Shown here one piece after another: positions 10,451 to 20,611 of a stretch of DNA of 64,000 nucleotides (its first letter is position 1; each line of letters opens with the position of its first letter). Made by a program: the position numbers and the translations under genes. This stretch comes from Aeromonas veronii bv. veronii (GTDB lineage: Bacteria > Pseudomonadota > Gammaproteobacteria > Enterobacterales > Aeromonadaceae), in NCBI RefSeq assembly GCF_000820225.1, contig NZ_CDDK01000040.1, forward strand, positions 86,213-150,212, written 5' to 3'. The notes beneath the pieces were generated by a model. It had not been told where the DNA came from and made no database searches. It saw only the letters and a list, made by a program, of their open reading frames with translations.

Positions 10451-10618
10451 ATGGCCGTACAACAGAACCGTAAAACCCGTGCCAAGCGTGGCATGCGTCG
10501 TTCCCACGATGCGCTGACCACCGCTGCCCTGACTGTTGATCAGACCAGTGGCGAAATTCATCGTCGTCACCACGTGACTGCCGATGGTTTCTACCGCGGT
10601 AAAAAGGTAATCGCTTAA
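10451..10618 (+). CDS. rpmF: 50S ribosomal protein L32
   Basis: A 55-residue basic protein, [20 protein letters not shown]..., ending [10 protein letters not shown]; this is L32 of the large ribosomal subunit. Only its two-cysteine-free form is present, as in E. coli. The ribosome site TTAGGAG lies at 10435-10441. It sits between yceD and plsX, the conserved ribosome-to-lipid operon junction. Confidence 0.97.
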   Translation: MAVQQNRKTRAKRGMRRSHDALTTAALTVDQTSGEIHRRHHVTADGFYRGKKVIA

Positions 10619-10627
10619 GGATTGCCT

Positions 10628-11647
10628 TTGTCTACGCAAACTGTCGCGCTAGACATCATGGGGGGAGATATTGGCCCCTCGGAAACAGTGCCTGCCGCCG
10701 TGCAGGCACTGTCTCTTTTACCCCAGTTAAAACTGATCCTGGTCGGCGACCAGCACCAGACCTCCTCTCTGCTGCAGCAACATGGTTTGCTAAATCATCC
10801 CCGAGTCCGTTTTGTACATGCATCCCAAGTGGTTGGCATGGGCGATAAACCGATCGTGGCGCTGCGAACTCTGAAAGACTCCTCCATGCGGGTGGTACTC
10901 AATCTGGTGAAAGCCGGTGAGGCCGATGCTTGCGTCAGTGCCGGCAATACCGGAGCGCTGATGGCGATGGCCAAGTGCGTGCTCAAATCCTTGCCAGGGG
11001 TAGACAGACCCGCCCTCATCAAGGCGTTGCCGACATTGAGTGGCAAACGTACCGTGATGCTGGATCTCGGCGCCAACGTCAGTTGCGATGCGGATACCTT
11101 GCTGCAGTTTGCCGTGATGGGCTCTGTGGTGGCCGAAAAGGTAGAAGGCATTGCATCCCCCCGTGTTGCTTTGCTCAACATCGGCGAGGAGGAGATCAAG
11201 GGCAACGATCTGGTGCGCCACAGCGCCGAATTGTTGCGTCAGTGCCACGCGCTCAATTATGTCGGGTTTGTCGAAGGGGATCGCATCTTCAGCGGCGACA
11301 GCGACGTGATCGTCTGCGACGGTTTTGTCGGCAATGTCGCCCTCAAGACGGCAGAAGGGGTGGTGCGGATGATGGCCCAGCTGGCCGGATATCCCCGCAA
11401 GAAACGCACTTTTCTTGGCCGGATCGCCGGATTTATGTTCAAACGGCGTTTTTCTTACCTGAACCCCGACCAGTATAACGGGGCAAGTCTGTTAGGATTG
11501 CGCGGCATTGTGGTAAAAAGTCATGGGCGGGCCGAACGGCGCGCTCTGTGTAATGCGATCCTGCTGGCCGCACAAGAGGCCAAACATCAACTTCCACTGC
11601 AAATAGCAGATCGCCTTGAAGCTGTCTTCTCTGACAGGGATCTATAA
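10628..11647 (+). CDS. plsX: Phosphate acyltransferase PlsX
   Basis: A 339-residue enzyme making acyl-phosphate from acyl-ACP, the first step toward phosphatidic acid with PlsY. The N-terminal [13 protein letters not shown] signature and the later [14 protein letters not shown] motif are typical. No ATG is available. TTG at 10628 follows AAGG (10617-10620) at proper spacing, while a second in-frame TTG at 10622 is too close to that site. The 9-bp gap from rpmF and 7-bp gap to fabH place it in the fatty-acid operon. Confidence 0.94.
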   Translation: MSTQTVALDIMGGDIGPSETVPAAVQALSLLPQLKLILVGDQHQTSSLLQQHGLLNHPRVRFVHASQVVGMGDKPIVALRTLKDSSMRVVLNLVKAGEADACVSAGNTGALMAMAKCVLKSLPGVDRPALIKALPTLSGKRTVMLDLGANVSCDADTLLQFAVMGSVVAEKVEGIASPRVALLNIGEEEIKGNDLVRHSAELLRQCHALNYVGFVEGDRIFSGDSDVIVCDGFVGNVALKTAEGVVRMMAQLAGYPRKKRTFLGRIAGFMFKRRFSYLNPDQYNGASLLGLRGIVVKSHGRAERRALCNAILLAAQEAKHQLPLQIADRLEAVFSDRDL

Positions 11648-11654
11648 GAACTCT

Positions 11655-12614
11655 ATGCATAGCAAAATTCTGGGTACTGGCAGCTACCTGCCGAGTTCAG
11701 TGCGTACCAACGCCGATCTCGAGCAGATGGTTGAGACCAGTGATGAGTGGATCGTGGAACGCACCGGTATCCGTGAGCGCCGTATTGCCGGGGCTGACGA
11801 AACCGTTGCCACCCTCTCTTACCAGGCCGCCCTGCGCGCCCTGGAGTCAGCCGGCCTGACCGCTGCCGATCTCGATATGATAGTGCTGGCCACCACCAGT
11901 GCTGAAAATGCCTTCCCGGCTGCTGCCTGCGAGCTGCAGGGGCTGCTCGGTGTTCCGGGCATTCCTGCCTTTGACGTGGCTGCAGCCTGCGCAGGTTTCA
12001 CCTACGCACTCTCCATTGCCGATCAGTTCGTCAAATCCGGCGCTGCCCGCCATGTGCTGGTCGTCGGGGCCGATGTGCTTTCCCGCATGTGCGATCCGCA
12101 AGATCGCGGCACCATCATCCTGTTTGGTGATGGGGCAGGGGCTGTGATTGTCGGTGCCAGCGAGACGCCGGGCATCCTCTCTACCCATCTCCATGCCGAT
12201 GGCCGTTATGGCGAGCTGCTCAAGCTGCCGCAACCCCGTCGCGGCATGCCAGGGGCCGAGCTTGAAGCCTACATGTACATGAAGGGCAACGATGTCTTCA
12301 AGGTCGCGGTCACCCGTCTGAGCGAGATCGTAACCGAAACCCTGGCCGCTGCTGGCATTGAGCCGAGCGAGCTGGACTGGCTGGTGCCCCATCAAGCCAA
12401 CTTCCGCATCATCAGCGCCACCGCCAAGAAGTTGGGTATGAGCCTCGATAAAGTGGTGCTGACCCTCGACAAGCACGGCAATACCTCTGCCGCTTCCGTT
12501 CCGGTTGCCTTCGATGAAGGGGTACGAGATGGCCGGATCAAACCGGGTCAGCTGGTACTGCTGGAGGCCTTCGGCGGCGGTTTTGCCTGGGGCTCGGCGC
12601 TGGTTCGACTCTGA
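11655..12614 (+). CDS. fabH: 3-oxoacyl-ACP synthase III FabH
   Basis: A 319-residue initiating condensing enzyme that joins acetyl-CoA to malonyl-ACP. The catalytic triad is visible: Cys112 in [13 protein letters not shown], His in [11 protein letters not shown] (~248) and Asn in KHGNTSAAS (~278). The start [13 protein letters not shown] matches the family and excludes a 13-residue upstream extension that would overlap plsX. The downstream fabD starts 68 bp later. Confidence 0.97.
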   Translation: MHSKILGTGSYLPSSVRTNADLEQMVETSDEWIVERTGIRERRIAGADETVATLSYQAALRALESAGLTAADLDMIVLATTSAENAFPAAACELQGLLGVPGIPAFDVAAACAGFTYALSIADQFVKSGAARHVLVVGADVLSRMCDPQDRGTIILFGDGAGAVIVGASETPGILSTHLHADGRYGELLKLPQPRRGMPGAELEAYMYMKGNDVFKVAVTRLSEIVTETLAAAGIEPSELDWLVPHQANFRIISATAKKLGMSLDKVVLTLDKHGNTSAASVPVAFDEGVRDGRIKPGQLVLLEAFGGGFAWGSALVRL

Positions 12615-12682
12615 TCTTCGGCGGGATGGTATCTCCATCATCCCGTCACCGATTTCATTTTTGTCTTATCTAAAAGGAATCA

Positions 12683-13621
12683 ATGATGACCCAATTTGCC
12701 ATTGCCTTCCCGGGACAAGGTTCCCAGTCCGTTGGCATGCTGACCGAGCTGGCCGAACAACATGCCGTGATCAAGGAGACCTTCGCCGAGGCGAGTCAGG
12801 TGCTGGGTTATGACCTGTTTGCCCTGGTGATGGATGGTCCGGTTGAAGATCTGAACAAAACCTGGCGCACCCAGCCTGCGCTGCTGACTGCCTCTGTCGC
12901 CCTGTGGCGCCTGTGGCAACAGCAGGGTGGGGCAACGCCTGCCATGATGGCGGGTCACAGCCTGGGTGAGTATTCCGCGCTGGTTTGCAGCGGCGCACTC
13001 GATTTTGCCGATGCGGTCAAACTGGTCGAGTTGCGTGGTCTGGCCATGCAGGAAGCGGTACCGGAAGGCACCGGCGCCATGGCGGCCATCATCGGCCTTG
13101 ATAACGAATCCATCGCCGCCAACTGCGAAAAAGCGGCACATGGGCAGGTGGTCTCTCCGGTCAACTTCAATTCCCCGGGCCAGGTGGTTATCGCCGGTCA
13201 CAAAGAGGCCGTTGAGCGTGCCAACGTGCTGATGAAAGAGTCGGGCGCCAAGCGTGCGCTGCCGCTGCCGGTCTCCGTGCCGTCTCACTGCGCGCTGATG
13301 AAACCTGCCGCAGAAAAACTGGCAGCTGCGCTGGACGGGATCGAGATCAAGGTTCCAACCATCGCGGTCATCAATAATGTCGACGTATCCTGTGAACAGG
13401 ATCCGGCCGCCATCAAGCAAGCGCTGGTACGTCAGCTGTTCAGCCCGGTTCGTTGGACCGAGACTGTCGAGCAGATGGCCAACGAGGGGGTTACCCTCGA
13501 GATCGAGATGGGACCGGGCAAAGTGTTGACCGGGCTCGCCAAGCGCATCGACAAGCGCGTGGAAGGTATTCACGCCAACGATGCCGCCTCTTTCGAGCAG
13601 GCGCTGGCCCAGATCAAGTAA
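12683..13621 (+). CDS. fabD: Malonyl-CoA:ACP transacylase FabD
   Basis: A 312-residue transferase loading malonate onto ACP. It begins with FAFPGQGSQ-type sequence (AIAFPGQGSQSVGM). The nucleophile Ser lies in MAGHSLGEYSAL (~93), the substrate Arg region at LRGLAMQEA, and the catalytic His at VPSHCALM (~202). Two adjacent ATG codons (12683, 12686) follow AAAGGAA; the second corresponds to the E. coli start MTQFAFVFPG, so the true protein may be one residue shorter. The long minus-strand frame opposite is a shadow. Confidence 0.96.
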   Translation: MMTQFAIAFPGQGSQSVGMLTELAEQHAVIKETFAEASQVLGYDLFALVMDGPVEDLNKTWRTQPALLTASVALWRLWQQQGGATPAMMAGHSLGEYSALVCSGALDFADAVKLVELRGLAMQEAVPEGTGAMAAIIGLDNESIAANCEKAAHGQVVSPVNFNSPGQVVIAGHKEAVERANVLMKESGAKRALPLPVSVPSHCALMKPAAEKLAAALDGIEIKVPTIAVINNVDVSCEQDPAAIKQALVRQLFSPVRWTETVEQMANEGVTLEIEMGPGKVLTGLAKRIDKRVEGIHANDAASFEQALAQIK

Positions 13622-13634
13622 ACAGGAGCAAGTG

Positions 13635-14369
13635 ATGAGCTTTACCGATAAGGTTGTGTTGGTGACCGGTGCCAGTCGTGGCATCGGCCGTGCGATTGCC
13701 GAAACATTCGTGGCCCGTGGCGCGAAAGTGGTCGGTACGGCGACCAGCGAGAGCGGTGCCGAGGCGATCAGCGCCTATCTGGGTGACAATGGCTGCGGCA
13801 TGGCACTGAACGTGACCAGCCAGGAATCCATCGAAGCCGTCTTCGCCGCCATCAAGGCGCGCTTTGGCGACATCGACATCCTGATCAACAACGCGGGGAT
13901 CACCCGTGACAACCTGTTGATGCGGATGAAAGATGACGAGTGGAACGAGATCATCGATACCAATCTGACCTCGCTTTACCGTCTGAGCAAACCGGTGTTG
14001 CGTGCCATGATGAAGAAACGTCACGGTCGCATCATCAGCATTGGCTCCGTGGTGGGAACCATGGGCAATGCCGGTCAGGTCAACTATGCTGCCGCCAAGG
14101 CCGGTCTGGTTGGTTTTACCAAATCGTTGGCGCGGGAAGTGGCATCCCGTGGTATCACAGTGAACGCGGTTGCTCCCGGTTTCATCGAAACCGACATGAC
14201 CCGTGCCCTGAATGACGATCAACGTGCCGGCATCATGAGTCAGGTGCCTGCCGCCCGTTTGGGTGATCCAAAAGAAATTGCCGCAGCTGTGGTATTCTTG
14301 GCTTCTGATGAAGCAGCCTATATCACCGGCGAAACCCTGCATGTTAATGGCGGGATGTACATGGTGTAA
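13635..14369 (+). CDS. fabG: 3-oxoacyl-ACP reductase FabG
   Basis: A 244-residue short-chain dehydrogenase that performs the NADPH-dependent first reduction of the elongation cycle. The cofactor motif is VTGASRGIGRAI (residues ~9-20), followed by NNAGITRD, catalytic Ser in SIGSVVGTMG, and YxxxK in NYAAAKAGLVG (~151-155). It ends in the family C-terminus GETLHVNGGMYMV. The start at 13635 has AGGAG at 13623-13627. acpP follows after 158 bp. Confidence 0.97.
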   Translation: MSFTDKVVLVTGASRGIGRAIAETFVARGAKVVGTATSESGAEAISAYLGDNGCGMALNVTSQESIEAVFAAIKARFGDIDILINNAGITRDNLLMRMKDDEWNEIIDTNLTSLYRLSKPVLRAMMKKRHGRIISIGSVVGTMGNAGQVNYAAAKAGLVGFTKSLAREVASRGITVNAVAPGFIETDMTRALNDDQRAGIMSQVPAARLGDPKEIAAAVVFLASDEAAYITGETLHVNGGMYMV

Positions 14370-14527
14370 TCAATTTGTCGTAAGATCTGTTCAAATTTGC
14401 GATAGTACGCCGAAGTTTGGCACATTTCGTGGTTTGACCAGCGGCAAGCTACTTGCAAACTCACGTCAATTGAATAAACTACCCCAACCAGACGCAAATA
14501 GCGTATTTTTAAAGGAAAATTCAGGTC

Positions 14528-14764
14528 ATGAGCAACATCGAAGAACGCGTAAAGAAAATCATCATCGAACAACTGGGTGTTAAAGAGGAAGACGTTAAGA
14601 ACGCTGCCTCCTTCGTCGACGACCTGGGCGCTGACTCTTTGGATACCGTTGAACTGGTAATGGCGCTGGAAGAAGAATTCGATACCGAAATTCCTGATGA
14701 AGAAGCCGAAAAGATCACCACTGTTCAAGCGGCTATCGACTACATCACCGCTAATCAGGAATAA
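14528..14764 (+). CDS. acpP: Acyl carrier protein
   Basis: A 78-residue acidic carrier for growing acyl chains. Ser37 in [18 protein letters not shown] is the 4'-phosphopantetheine site. It is near-identical to E. coli AcpP ([19 protein letters not shown]). The 158-bp gap upstream is long enough for its own promoter, and AAAGGAAAA precedes the ATG. The hairpin after the gene probably reduces read-through into fabF, consistent with the higher demand for ACP; that is inference. Confidence 0.98.
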   Translation: MSNIEERVKKIIIEQLGVKEEDVKNAASFVDDLGADSLDTVELVMALEEEFDTEIPDEEAEKITTVQAAIDYITANQE

Positions 14765-14778
14765 GTTCCTGTTCTAAG

Positions 14779-14806
14779 AGAAGCGGCCCAAGGGCCGCTT
14801 CTTTTG
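14779..14806 (+). terminator. Hairpin between acpP and fabF
   Basis: Stem AAGCGGCC (14781-14788) / GGCCGCTT (14793-14800), extendable by AG/CT, then CTTTTG. It is probably a partial terminator, since fabF starts only 41 bp later and is conserved in the same operon. Confidence 0.75.
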
Positions 14807-14846
14807 TATTTGTTCCCTTTCAAAACACCTCTCGGAGACTACCTCA

Positions 14847-16088
14847 GTGTCAAAACGCAGAGTCGTGGTGACCGGCTTGGGGATGCTTTCCCCGGTGGGT
14901 AACACTGCCGAATCCAGCTGGCAAGCACTGCTCAACGGGCAGAGCGGCATTTCCCTTATCGAACATTTTGATGCCAGCGAGTTTGCAACCCGCTTCGCAG
15001 GTCTGGTCAAGGATTTCGATCCAGAGCAGTACGGTATCAACCGTAAAGACGCTCGCAAAATGGATCTCTTCATTCAATACGGCATCGCGGCCGGTATGCA
15101 GGCGCTGGATGATTCCGGCCTGACCATCAATGAAGAGAATGCCGAGCGTGTCGGCGTGGCGATTGGCTCCGGTATCGGCGGTCTGGGTCTGATTGAACAG
15201 AACCACGAAAGTTTGGTCAACGGCGGCCCGCGCAAGATCAGTCCCTTCTTCGTTCCGTCCACCATCATCAATATGGTGTCCGGTCATCTCTCCATCATGA
15301 AAGGTATGCAAGGGCCGAACATCGCCGTGACGACCGCCTGTACCACTGGTACCCATGCCATCGGCATGGCTGGCCGGATGATCGCTTACGGTGATGCCGA
15401 CGTGATGGTCGCCGGCGGTGCCGAGAAAGCCTCCACCGCGATGGGGATGGGTGGTTTTGCTGCCGCCAAGGCACTCTCCAACCGCAACGACGAGCCGCAA
15501 AAAGCGAGCCGTCCGTGGGATAAGGATCGCGACGGTTTCGTGCTGGGTGACGGTGCCGGTGTACTGGTGCTGGAAGAGTACGAACACGCCAAGGCCCGTG
15601 GCGCCAAGATCTACGCCGAGCTGGTCGGTTTTGGTATGAGCGGTGACGCGTACCACATGACTGCGCCTCCTGCAGATGGCAACGGTGGTGCTCGCGCCAT
15701 GAAAAATGCCATCAAGGATGCCGGCATTGCCCCCGAGCAGATTGGTTACATCAACGCGCACGGTACCTCCACCCCGCTGGGTGATGTGGCCGAGCTGCGT
15801 GGCATGAAGTCGGTGTTTGGTGAGCACGCCAAATCCCTGATGGTGAGCTCCACCAAGTCGATGACCGGTCACCTGTTGGGCGCCGCCGGTGCCATCGAGG
15901 CGATCATCACTGTGTTGGCCCTGCGTGATCAGGTGGCTCCGCCCACCATTAACCTGGACAACCCGGATGATGAGTGCGATCTGGATCTGGTACCCCATGT
16001 GGCCAAGCCAGGTAGCTTCGAGTACGCCCTTTCCAACTCGTTTGGTTTTGGCGGCACCAATGGCTCACTGATCTTCAAACGCGTATAA
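14847..16088 (+). CDS. fabF: 3-oxoacyl-ACP synthase II FabF
   Basis: A 413-residue elongation condensing enzyme (KAS II), important for cis-vaccenate formation. The Cys-His-His triad is visible: Cys in [13 protein letters not shown] (~164), His in [11 protein letters not shown] (~304), and His in [12 protein letters not shown] (~341). It starts with GTG at 14847 after CGGAG (14833-14837); no ATG fits. A terminator follows. Confidence 0.96.
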   Translation: MSKRRVVVTGLGMLSPVGNTAESSWQALLNGQSGISLIEHFDASEFATRFAGLVKDFDPEQYGINRKDARKMDLFIQYGIAAGMQALDDSGLTINEENAERVGVAIGSGIGGLGLIEQNHESLVNGGPRKISPFFVPSTIINMVSGHLSIMKGMQGPNIAVTTACTTGTHAIGMAGRMIAYGDADVMVAGGAEKASTAMGMGGFAAAKALSNRNDEPQKASRPWDKDRDGFVLGDGAGVLVLEEYEHAKARGAKIYAELVGFGMSGDAYHMTAPPADGNGGARAMKNAIKDAGIAPEQIGYINAHGTSTPLGDVAELRGMKSVFGEHAKSLMVSSTKSMTGHLLGAAGAIEAIITVLALRDQVAPPTINLDNPDDECDLDLVPHVAKPGSFEYALSNSFGFGGTNGSLIFKRV

Positions 16089-16109
16089 TTTGCCGCAGGG
16101 CAAAGACAC

Positions 16110-16142
16110 AGGCCCGATACTGCCGGTATCGGGCCTTTTTTA
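16110..16142 (+). terminator. Terminator after fabF
   Basis: Stem AGGCCCGATAC (16110-16120) / GTATCGGGCCT (16126-16136) followed by a T-rich run ending near 16142. It separates the fab genes from pabC-mltG-tmk-holB. Confidence 0.9.
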
Positions 16143-16156
16143 TCGGAGGGATCCCT

Positions 16157-16963
16157 TTGCTTATCAATGGCATGAAGCTTGATACCATCTCGGCCCATGA
16201 TCGGGGGCTGGCTTATGGTGACGGTCATTTCACCACCATGGCGGTCAGGGAGGGACGCGTGTTGCAGTGGCCTGCCCATCTGGCACGGTTGCAGCAGGCG
16301 AACAACCGGTTGGGATTGGTTGAACCGGACTGGGACCTCTTGACCCGGGAGGTTGAAGAGATGGTGGCCGACCAGCCACAATGCGTGGCCAAGGTGATCC
16401 TGACCCGTGGCGAAGGGGGGCGGGGCTATGATGGCAGCGGATGTCAGCACACAACCCGGATTGTCACTCTGGCGCCATTTCCCACTCACTATGGCCAGTG
16501 GCAACAGGAGGGGATCGAGATGGTGGTGTGCCGCCAGCGGATCGGCGATGCCCCCATGCTGGCCGGGCTTAAAACCTTGAATCGTCTGGAGCAGGTATTG
16601 CTGAAAAGCGAACTTGTCAGCCGAAATGCAGTCGAAGGGATAGTGCTTAACAGTCGCGGTTTTCTCATTGAAGGGGTCAGTGCCAATCTGTTTTGGCGTC
16701 GGGGCAAGACGGTGTTTACGCCCGATCTCGCCCGCGGTGGTGTCGATGGCATCATGCGCCGCCAGGTGATGGCGATGCTGAAACAGATGAGTATTGAGTT
16801 GCGTGTGGTAGAGGCTCCGCTGGAGTCACTATGGCAGGCGGAAGAGGTGTGGCTCACCAATACCCTGATGGGGATCGTGCCGGTCAATGGCATAGAGGAT
16901 ATTCACTATCCCCCAGCGGTATTGAGTCGCCGTTTACAGGAGCGTTTGGTCATTGAAGTTTAA
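16157..16963 (+). CDS. pabC: Aminodeoxychorismate lyase PabC
   Basis: A 268-residue PLP enzyme (class IV aminotransferase fold) that releases p-aminobenzoate from aminodeoxychorismate in folate synthesis. Visible features are HDRGLAYGDGHFTT near the N-terminus, the PLP-lysine region LAGLKTLNRLEQ (~140), and EGVSANLFW (~172). It starts with TTG at 16157, preceded by GGAGGGA (16146-16152). Its end overlaps the mltG start by 11 bases, and it occupies the conserved place between fabF and mltG. Confidence 0.92.
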   Translation: MLINGMKLDTISAHDRGLAYGDGHFTTMAVREGRVLQWPAHLARLQQANNRLGLVEPDWDLLTREVEEMVADQPQCVAKVILTRGEGGRGYDGSGCQHTTRIVTLAPFPTHYGQWQQEGIEMVVCRQRIGDAPMLAGLKTLNRLEQVLLKSELVSRNAVEGIVLNSRGFLIEGVSANLFWRRGKTVFTPDLARGGVDGIMRRQVMAMLKQMSIELRVVEAPLESLWQAEEVWLTNTLMGIVPVNGIEDIHYPPAVLSRRLQERLVIEV

Positions 16964-17954
16964 TCGGCTTTACACCCTGCTCGCGGGGGCGGCACTGACG
17001 GTAGCCGCTGCCGGGGGTTATGTACATTACAAATGGCAGCAGGTAGAGACGCTCACCAACAAGGGGCCGACCCGGCTCTTTACGGTGGAGAAGGGCGCCC
17101 ATGCGGCGCGCCTCATCGCCGAACTGGGTGAGGGGGAAACCAGCCCCTGGGCGGTGCGGCTCTGGCTGCGCAGCCATCCCGAACTGGTGGCCATCAAATC
17201 GGGCACCTACGAAATCAAGGAAGGGGCCCCTCTCAAGGAGACCCTTTCCCTGTTCGCATCGGGCAAGGAGTTTCACTTCAGCCTCACCTTCGTCGAAGGT
17301 TCCCGTTTCGAGGATTGGCAGAAGCAACTCTCCAGCGCCCCATATCTTGAGCGGTTGACCGTCGAGCAATCAGAAGCCGACCTGGCGCAGGAGCTCGGCA
17401 TCGAGAATGGCAAGCTGGAGGGGTGGTTCCTGCCGGAAACCTACGCCTATACCACCCATGCCAGCGATCTCTCGATCCTGCGTCGTGCCCATCAGGATAT
17501 GGAGACTTTCCTGCAGCAGAGCTGGGAGAAACGTCAGGCCAACCTGCCTTACAAGACCCCCTACGAGGCGTTGATCATGGCCTCCATCATCGAGAAAGAG
17601 ACCGGTCAGCCGGACGAGCGGGCACAGATCGCCTCGGTGTTTGTCAATCGTCTGCGTCTGGGCATGAAGTTGCAAACCGATCCCACCGTCATTTACGGGG
17701 TGAAGGATCGCTACGATGGCAACATTCGCCGCAGCGATCTGACCGACAAGAATCCCTACAACACCTATGTGATCGACGGTCTGCCGCCCACGCCTATTGC
17801 CATGCCGGGCAAGGCCTCCATCGAAGCTGCGCTTAACCCCAAATCGACCGATTATCTCTACTTTGTCGCCAAGGGGGGCGGTGCCCACTATTTCTCCAAG
17901 ACCCTCGATGAACACAATCGGGCGGTTCGCGAATACATATTGAAGAAACCCTAA
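16953..17954 (+). CDS. mltG: Endolytic murein transglycosylase MltG
   Basis: A 333-residue inner-membrane YceG-like protein that cleaves nascent peptidoglycan strands and helps set glycan chain length. The N-terminal anchor segment is ~residues 7-24 ([17 protein letters not shown]). A LysM-like part follows, then the catalytic region [15 protein letters not shown] with the conserved Glu (~214), and [15 protein letters not shown]. It starts with TTG at 16953, with ACAGGAG at 16936-16942 inside pabC. Its stop overlaps the tmk start by one base. Confidence 0.94.
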   Translation: MKFNRLYTLLAGAALTVAAAGGYVHYKWQQVETLTNKGPTRLFTVEKGAHAARLIAELGEGETSPWAVRLWLRSHPELVAIKSGTYEIKEGAPLKETLSLFASGKEFHFSLTFVEGSRFEDWQKQLSSAPYLERLTVEQSEADLAQELGIENGKLEGWFLPETYAYTTHASDLSILRRAHQDMETFLQQSWEKRQANLPYKTPYEALIMASIIEKETGQPDERAQIASVFVNRLRLGMKLQTDPTVIYGVKDRYDGNIRRSDLTDKNPYNTYVIDGLPPTPIAMPGKASIEAALNPKSTDYLYFVAKGGGAHYFSKTLDEHNRAVREYILKKP

Positions 17955-18595
17955 TGTCTAAATTTATTGTGATCGAAGGATTGGAAGGGGCAGGGAAGAG
18001 CTCGGCCGTTCGTTATGTGACCGACTATCTGCAGCGCCACGGCATCAACCGGATCGAGTGCACCCGCGAGCCAGGTGGTACGCCGCTGGCCGAGCGGATG
18101 CGGGCCATCGTCAAAGAGGTGCACGACGAGCGCCTCACCATCGAGGCGGAATTGCTGCTGATGTATGCCTCCCGGGTACAACTGGTGGAGACCCGCATCA
18201 AACCCGCACTGGCCGACGGTGTCTGGGTGGTGGGGGATCGCCACGATCTCTCCTCCCAGGCCTATCAGGGTGGCGGCCGTGGTATCGATGCCCAGCTTAT
18301 CGGTGCCATCAAGCAGGCGGTGCTTGGCAATTTCAAGCCGGATCTCACCCTCTATCTCGATATCGATCCTGCCCTTGGCTTGCAGCGTGCTCGCCATCGT
18401 GGCGAGCTGGATCGCATCGAACTGGAGCAACTGAGCTTCTTCGAGCGTACCCGAACTCGTTATCTCGAACTGGCCGCCAAGGATGATTCCATTGTGGTGA
18501 TCGATGCGGCGCAAACGCCGGAACAGGTCAAAGCTGCCATCGAGCGTGCATTGGATCACTATCTGTCGAACGAGCCGCTATGTATCCCTGGCTGA
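17954..18595 (+). CDS. tmk: Thymidylate kinase
   Basis: A 213-residue kinase converting dTMP to dTDP. The P-loop is [11 protein letters not shown] (residues ~8-18), the DR-type motif is [14 protein letters not shown], and the lid region is YQGGGRGID. It is coupled to mltG (TAATG) and its 3' end overlaps holB by 16 bases, the usual gammaproteobacterial order. Confidence 0.97.
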   Translation: MSKFIVIEGLEGAGKSSAVRYVTDYLQRHGINRIECTREPGGTPLAERMRAIVKEVHDERLTIEAELLLMYASRVQLVETRIKPALADGVWVVGDRHDLSSQAYQGGGRGIDAQLIGAIKQAVLGNFKPDLTLYLDIDPALGLQRARHRGELDRIELEQLSFFERTRTRYLELAAKDDSIVVIDAAQTPEQVKAAIERALDHYLSNEPLCIPG

Positions 18596-19527
18596 TCCCC
18601 GACTGGCATGCCCTGAGCCAGACGGCCCAGTCCGGTCGTCTCGGCCACGCCTGGTTGTTGCTGGGCGATCCCGGTCTTGGCAAGGAGCAACTGGCTGAGC
18701 GGCTGGCGCGTTTGCACCTTTGCCAACAACCGGATCGTGGAGAACCGTGTGGTCAGTGCCACTCCTGCCAGCTGTTTGACAAGGGCAACCACCCGGATCT
18801 CGGCACCATAACGCGCGACAGCAAGACCATCGGGGTCGAGGCCATTCGCGAGATCTGCACCCGGCTACAGGGCTCTGCCCAGCTCGGCCGTGGCAAGGTG
18901 GTGATCATTCCTGATGCGGAGCGGATGACCGAATCGGCAGCCAATGCCCTGTTGAAAACCCTGGAAGAGCCGGCCGGCGACAGCTTGCTGTTGCTGATTG
19001 CCTCCCAGGTTTCCCGGTTGCTTCCCACCATTCTCAGTCGCTGTCACAAACATGTCTGTCAGTTGCCTGCGGAAGGGGAAACAGTACGCTGGTTGGCCGA
19101 GCAGGGTCATCAGGCCACTCTGGCTCAGGTGCGGATCTGTCAGGGGGCCCCGCTGCGGGTACTCGACTATATCGAGCAGCAACAGGACGGTACTCGCCGC
19201 GAACTGCTGGAACAGTTTGTCGCCCTGAGTCAAAGTCCGGTCAAGGCGACGGCATTGTGCAGCCAGCTTGGTCAGGAGACGCAGGTCAGGTTGCACTGGT
19301 TGCAGCTCTTCTTGTGCGATGCCCTGAAAACCCAGGCCGGATGTGGTCACCATCTGCTGGCAATGCCTGATCTGGCCATCTTGAGTCAACGGTTGGCGGA
19401 GCAGCACTCCAGCGAAAAACTGCTGGAGGCAGAACAAGATCTGGTTGCCCTGAAAGCGGCATGTCAGCCGGGTCAGCTCTCCAATCCCACCATCCATCTG
19501 ATGAACTGGCTCAGTCGCTGGTTATAA
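18580..19527 (+). CDS. holB: DNA polymerase III delta' subunit HolB
   Basis: A 315-residue clamp-loader subunit. The AAA+-like N-terminal domain has a degenerate P-loop ([11 protein letters not shown]), a zinc-binding cysteine set CGQCHSC with a further Cys upstream ([10 protein letters not shown]), and the ALLKTLEEP motif. It lacks ATPase activity in the family and serves as the stator of the loader. It starts inside tmk. Unlike some relatives, no pilZ gene intervenes before tatD. Confidence 0.94.
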   Translation: MYPWLIPDWHALSQTAQSGRLGHAWLLLGDPGLGKEQLAERLARLHLCQQPDRGEPCGQCHSCQLFDKGNHPDLGTITRDSKTIGVEAIREICTRLQGSAQLGRGKVVIIPDAERMTESAANALLKTLEEPAGDSLLLLIASQVSRLLPTILSRCHKHVCQLPAEGETVRWLAEQGHQATLAQVRICQGAPLRVLDYIEQQQDGTRRELLEQFVALSQSPVKATALCSQLGQETQVRLHWLQLFLCDALKTQAGCGHHLLAMPDLAILSQRLAEQHSSEKLLEAEQDLVALKAACQPGQLSNPTIHLMNWLSRWL

Positions 19528-19552
19528 GTACCGACAAGCAGAAAGGTTTTAT

Positions 19553-20332
19553 ATGTTACTCGTTGATTCCCACTGTCATCTCGATCGCCTCAGCTATGGC
19601 AGCAAGCAGACCAGCTTGGCTGATGTACTGGCAAAGGCCGCGAAACTGGACGTGGGATATTTTCTCTGTGTCAGTGTGACTCAGGCAAAGTTCCCGACCA
19701 TGCTCGAGGCGATCGCTCCCTATCCCCAGGTGTTTGCCTCCTGCGGGGTACACCCGCTCAATCAGGAACCCGGTGTCGATGCCGAGTTGCTGCTCAAGCA
19801 AGCTGCCGATCCACGTGTGGTGGCCATCGGTGAGACCGGTCTCGATTACTTTTACTCGCCCGAGAACAAGGACGTTCAGCAAGCCTCTTTCCGCGAACAT
19901 ATCCGTGTTGCTCGCGCGCTGAACAAGCCGCTGATCATCCATACCCGCGATGCCCAGCAAGATACCTTGCAGATCATGCGCGAAGAGGGTGCGGATCAGG
20001 TTGGCGGTGTGCTGCACTGCTTCACCGAATCCCTCGAAATGGCGCAAGCTGCGATGGCGATGGGGTTCTATATCTCCATCTCCGGGATCGCCACCTTCAA
20101 AAATGCGTCCGCCCTGCAAGAGGTGGTCAAGGCTCTGCCCCTCGACAGATTGCTGGTCGAGACCGACTCGCCCTATCTTGCCCCCGTGCCGCATCGGGGG
20201 AGGGAGAACGAACCTGCCTTTGTGCGAGACGTTGCGCAGTTTATTGCCGATCTGCGTCATATTCCGCTTGATGAATTGGCAGAAGCCACCAGCCGGAATT
20301 TCTTTGAACTATTCAAACTGGCGAAAAAATAA
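19553..20332 (+). CDS. TatD-family metal-dependent hydrolase (YcfH)
   Basis: A 259-residue TIM-barrel deoxyribonuclease-like protein. Metal ligands are visible in VDSHCHLD (residues 4-11), GETGLDY (Glu), IHTRDA, LHCFTE, and ETDSPYLAP (Asp). The E. coli orthologue ycfH has the same place after holB. Related TatD enzymes have 3'-5' nuclease activity in DNA repair; the precise substrate of this paralogue is not settled from sequence. A terminator follows. Confidence 0.92.
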   Translation: MLLVDSHCHLDRLSYGSKQTSLADVLAKAAKLDVGYFLCVSVTQAKFPTMLEAIAPYPQVFASCGVHPLNQEPGVDAELLLKQAADPRVVAIGETGLDYFYSPENKDVQQASFREHIRVARALNKPLIIHTRDAQQDTLQIMREEGADQVGGVLHCFTESLEMAQAAMAMGFYISISGIATFKNASALQEVVKALPLDRLLVETDSPYLAPVPHRGRENEPAFVRDVAQFIADLRHIPLDELAEATSRNFFELFKLAKK

Positions 20333-20337
20333 CACAG

Positions 20338-20364
20338 AAGCCCCGTTGCTCGGGGCTTTTTATA
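20338..20364 (+). terminator. Terminator after tatD
   Basis: Stem AAGCCCCG (20338-20345) / CGGGGCTT (20351-20358), followed by TTTTTAT. It ends the pabC-to-tatD transcription unit. Confidence 0.9.
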
Positions 20365-20523
20365 TTTCAAATACCAAGCTGATTACCCACCTGAAAATCA
20401 ACCTAGCACAACGTTATCTCTCACCCACCCATTCAACTCGTTCATCCACACAAAACTGGGTGAATGATATTCCGATGTTTCGTTTTTTCACCGTGGTTGA
20501 AGGGTATTAAAACATCAGGCTAT

Positions 20524-20553
20524 AAGTATCGATAATATTCATTATCGATACTT
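20524..20553. repeat. Perfect 30-bp inverted repeat upstream of the recombinase gene
   Basis: Arms AAGTATCGATAAT (20524-20536) and ATTATCGATACTT (20541-20553) are exact complements, separated by ATTC. It ends 58 bp before the recombinase start. A shorter exact inverted repeat, AGGATC (20565-20570) / GATCCT (20577-20582), lies between it and the gene. It could be an operator, a recombination site for the encoded enzyme, or a cruciform; there is no T-run, so it is not an ordinary terminator. Confidence 0.85.
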
Positions 20554-20611
20554 GATGTATGGAAAGGATCCTGTAAGATCCTCTCAAACTTCATATGAAT
20601 CATAGAGTTCC

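Noticed and set aside
12680-13684. 334-codon minus-strand frame opposite fabD
   Set aside because: Shadow of fabD; no motif and it also runs into fabG.
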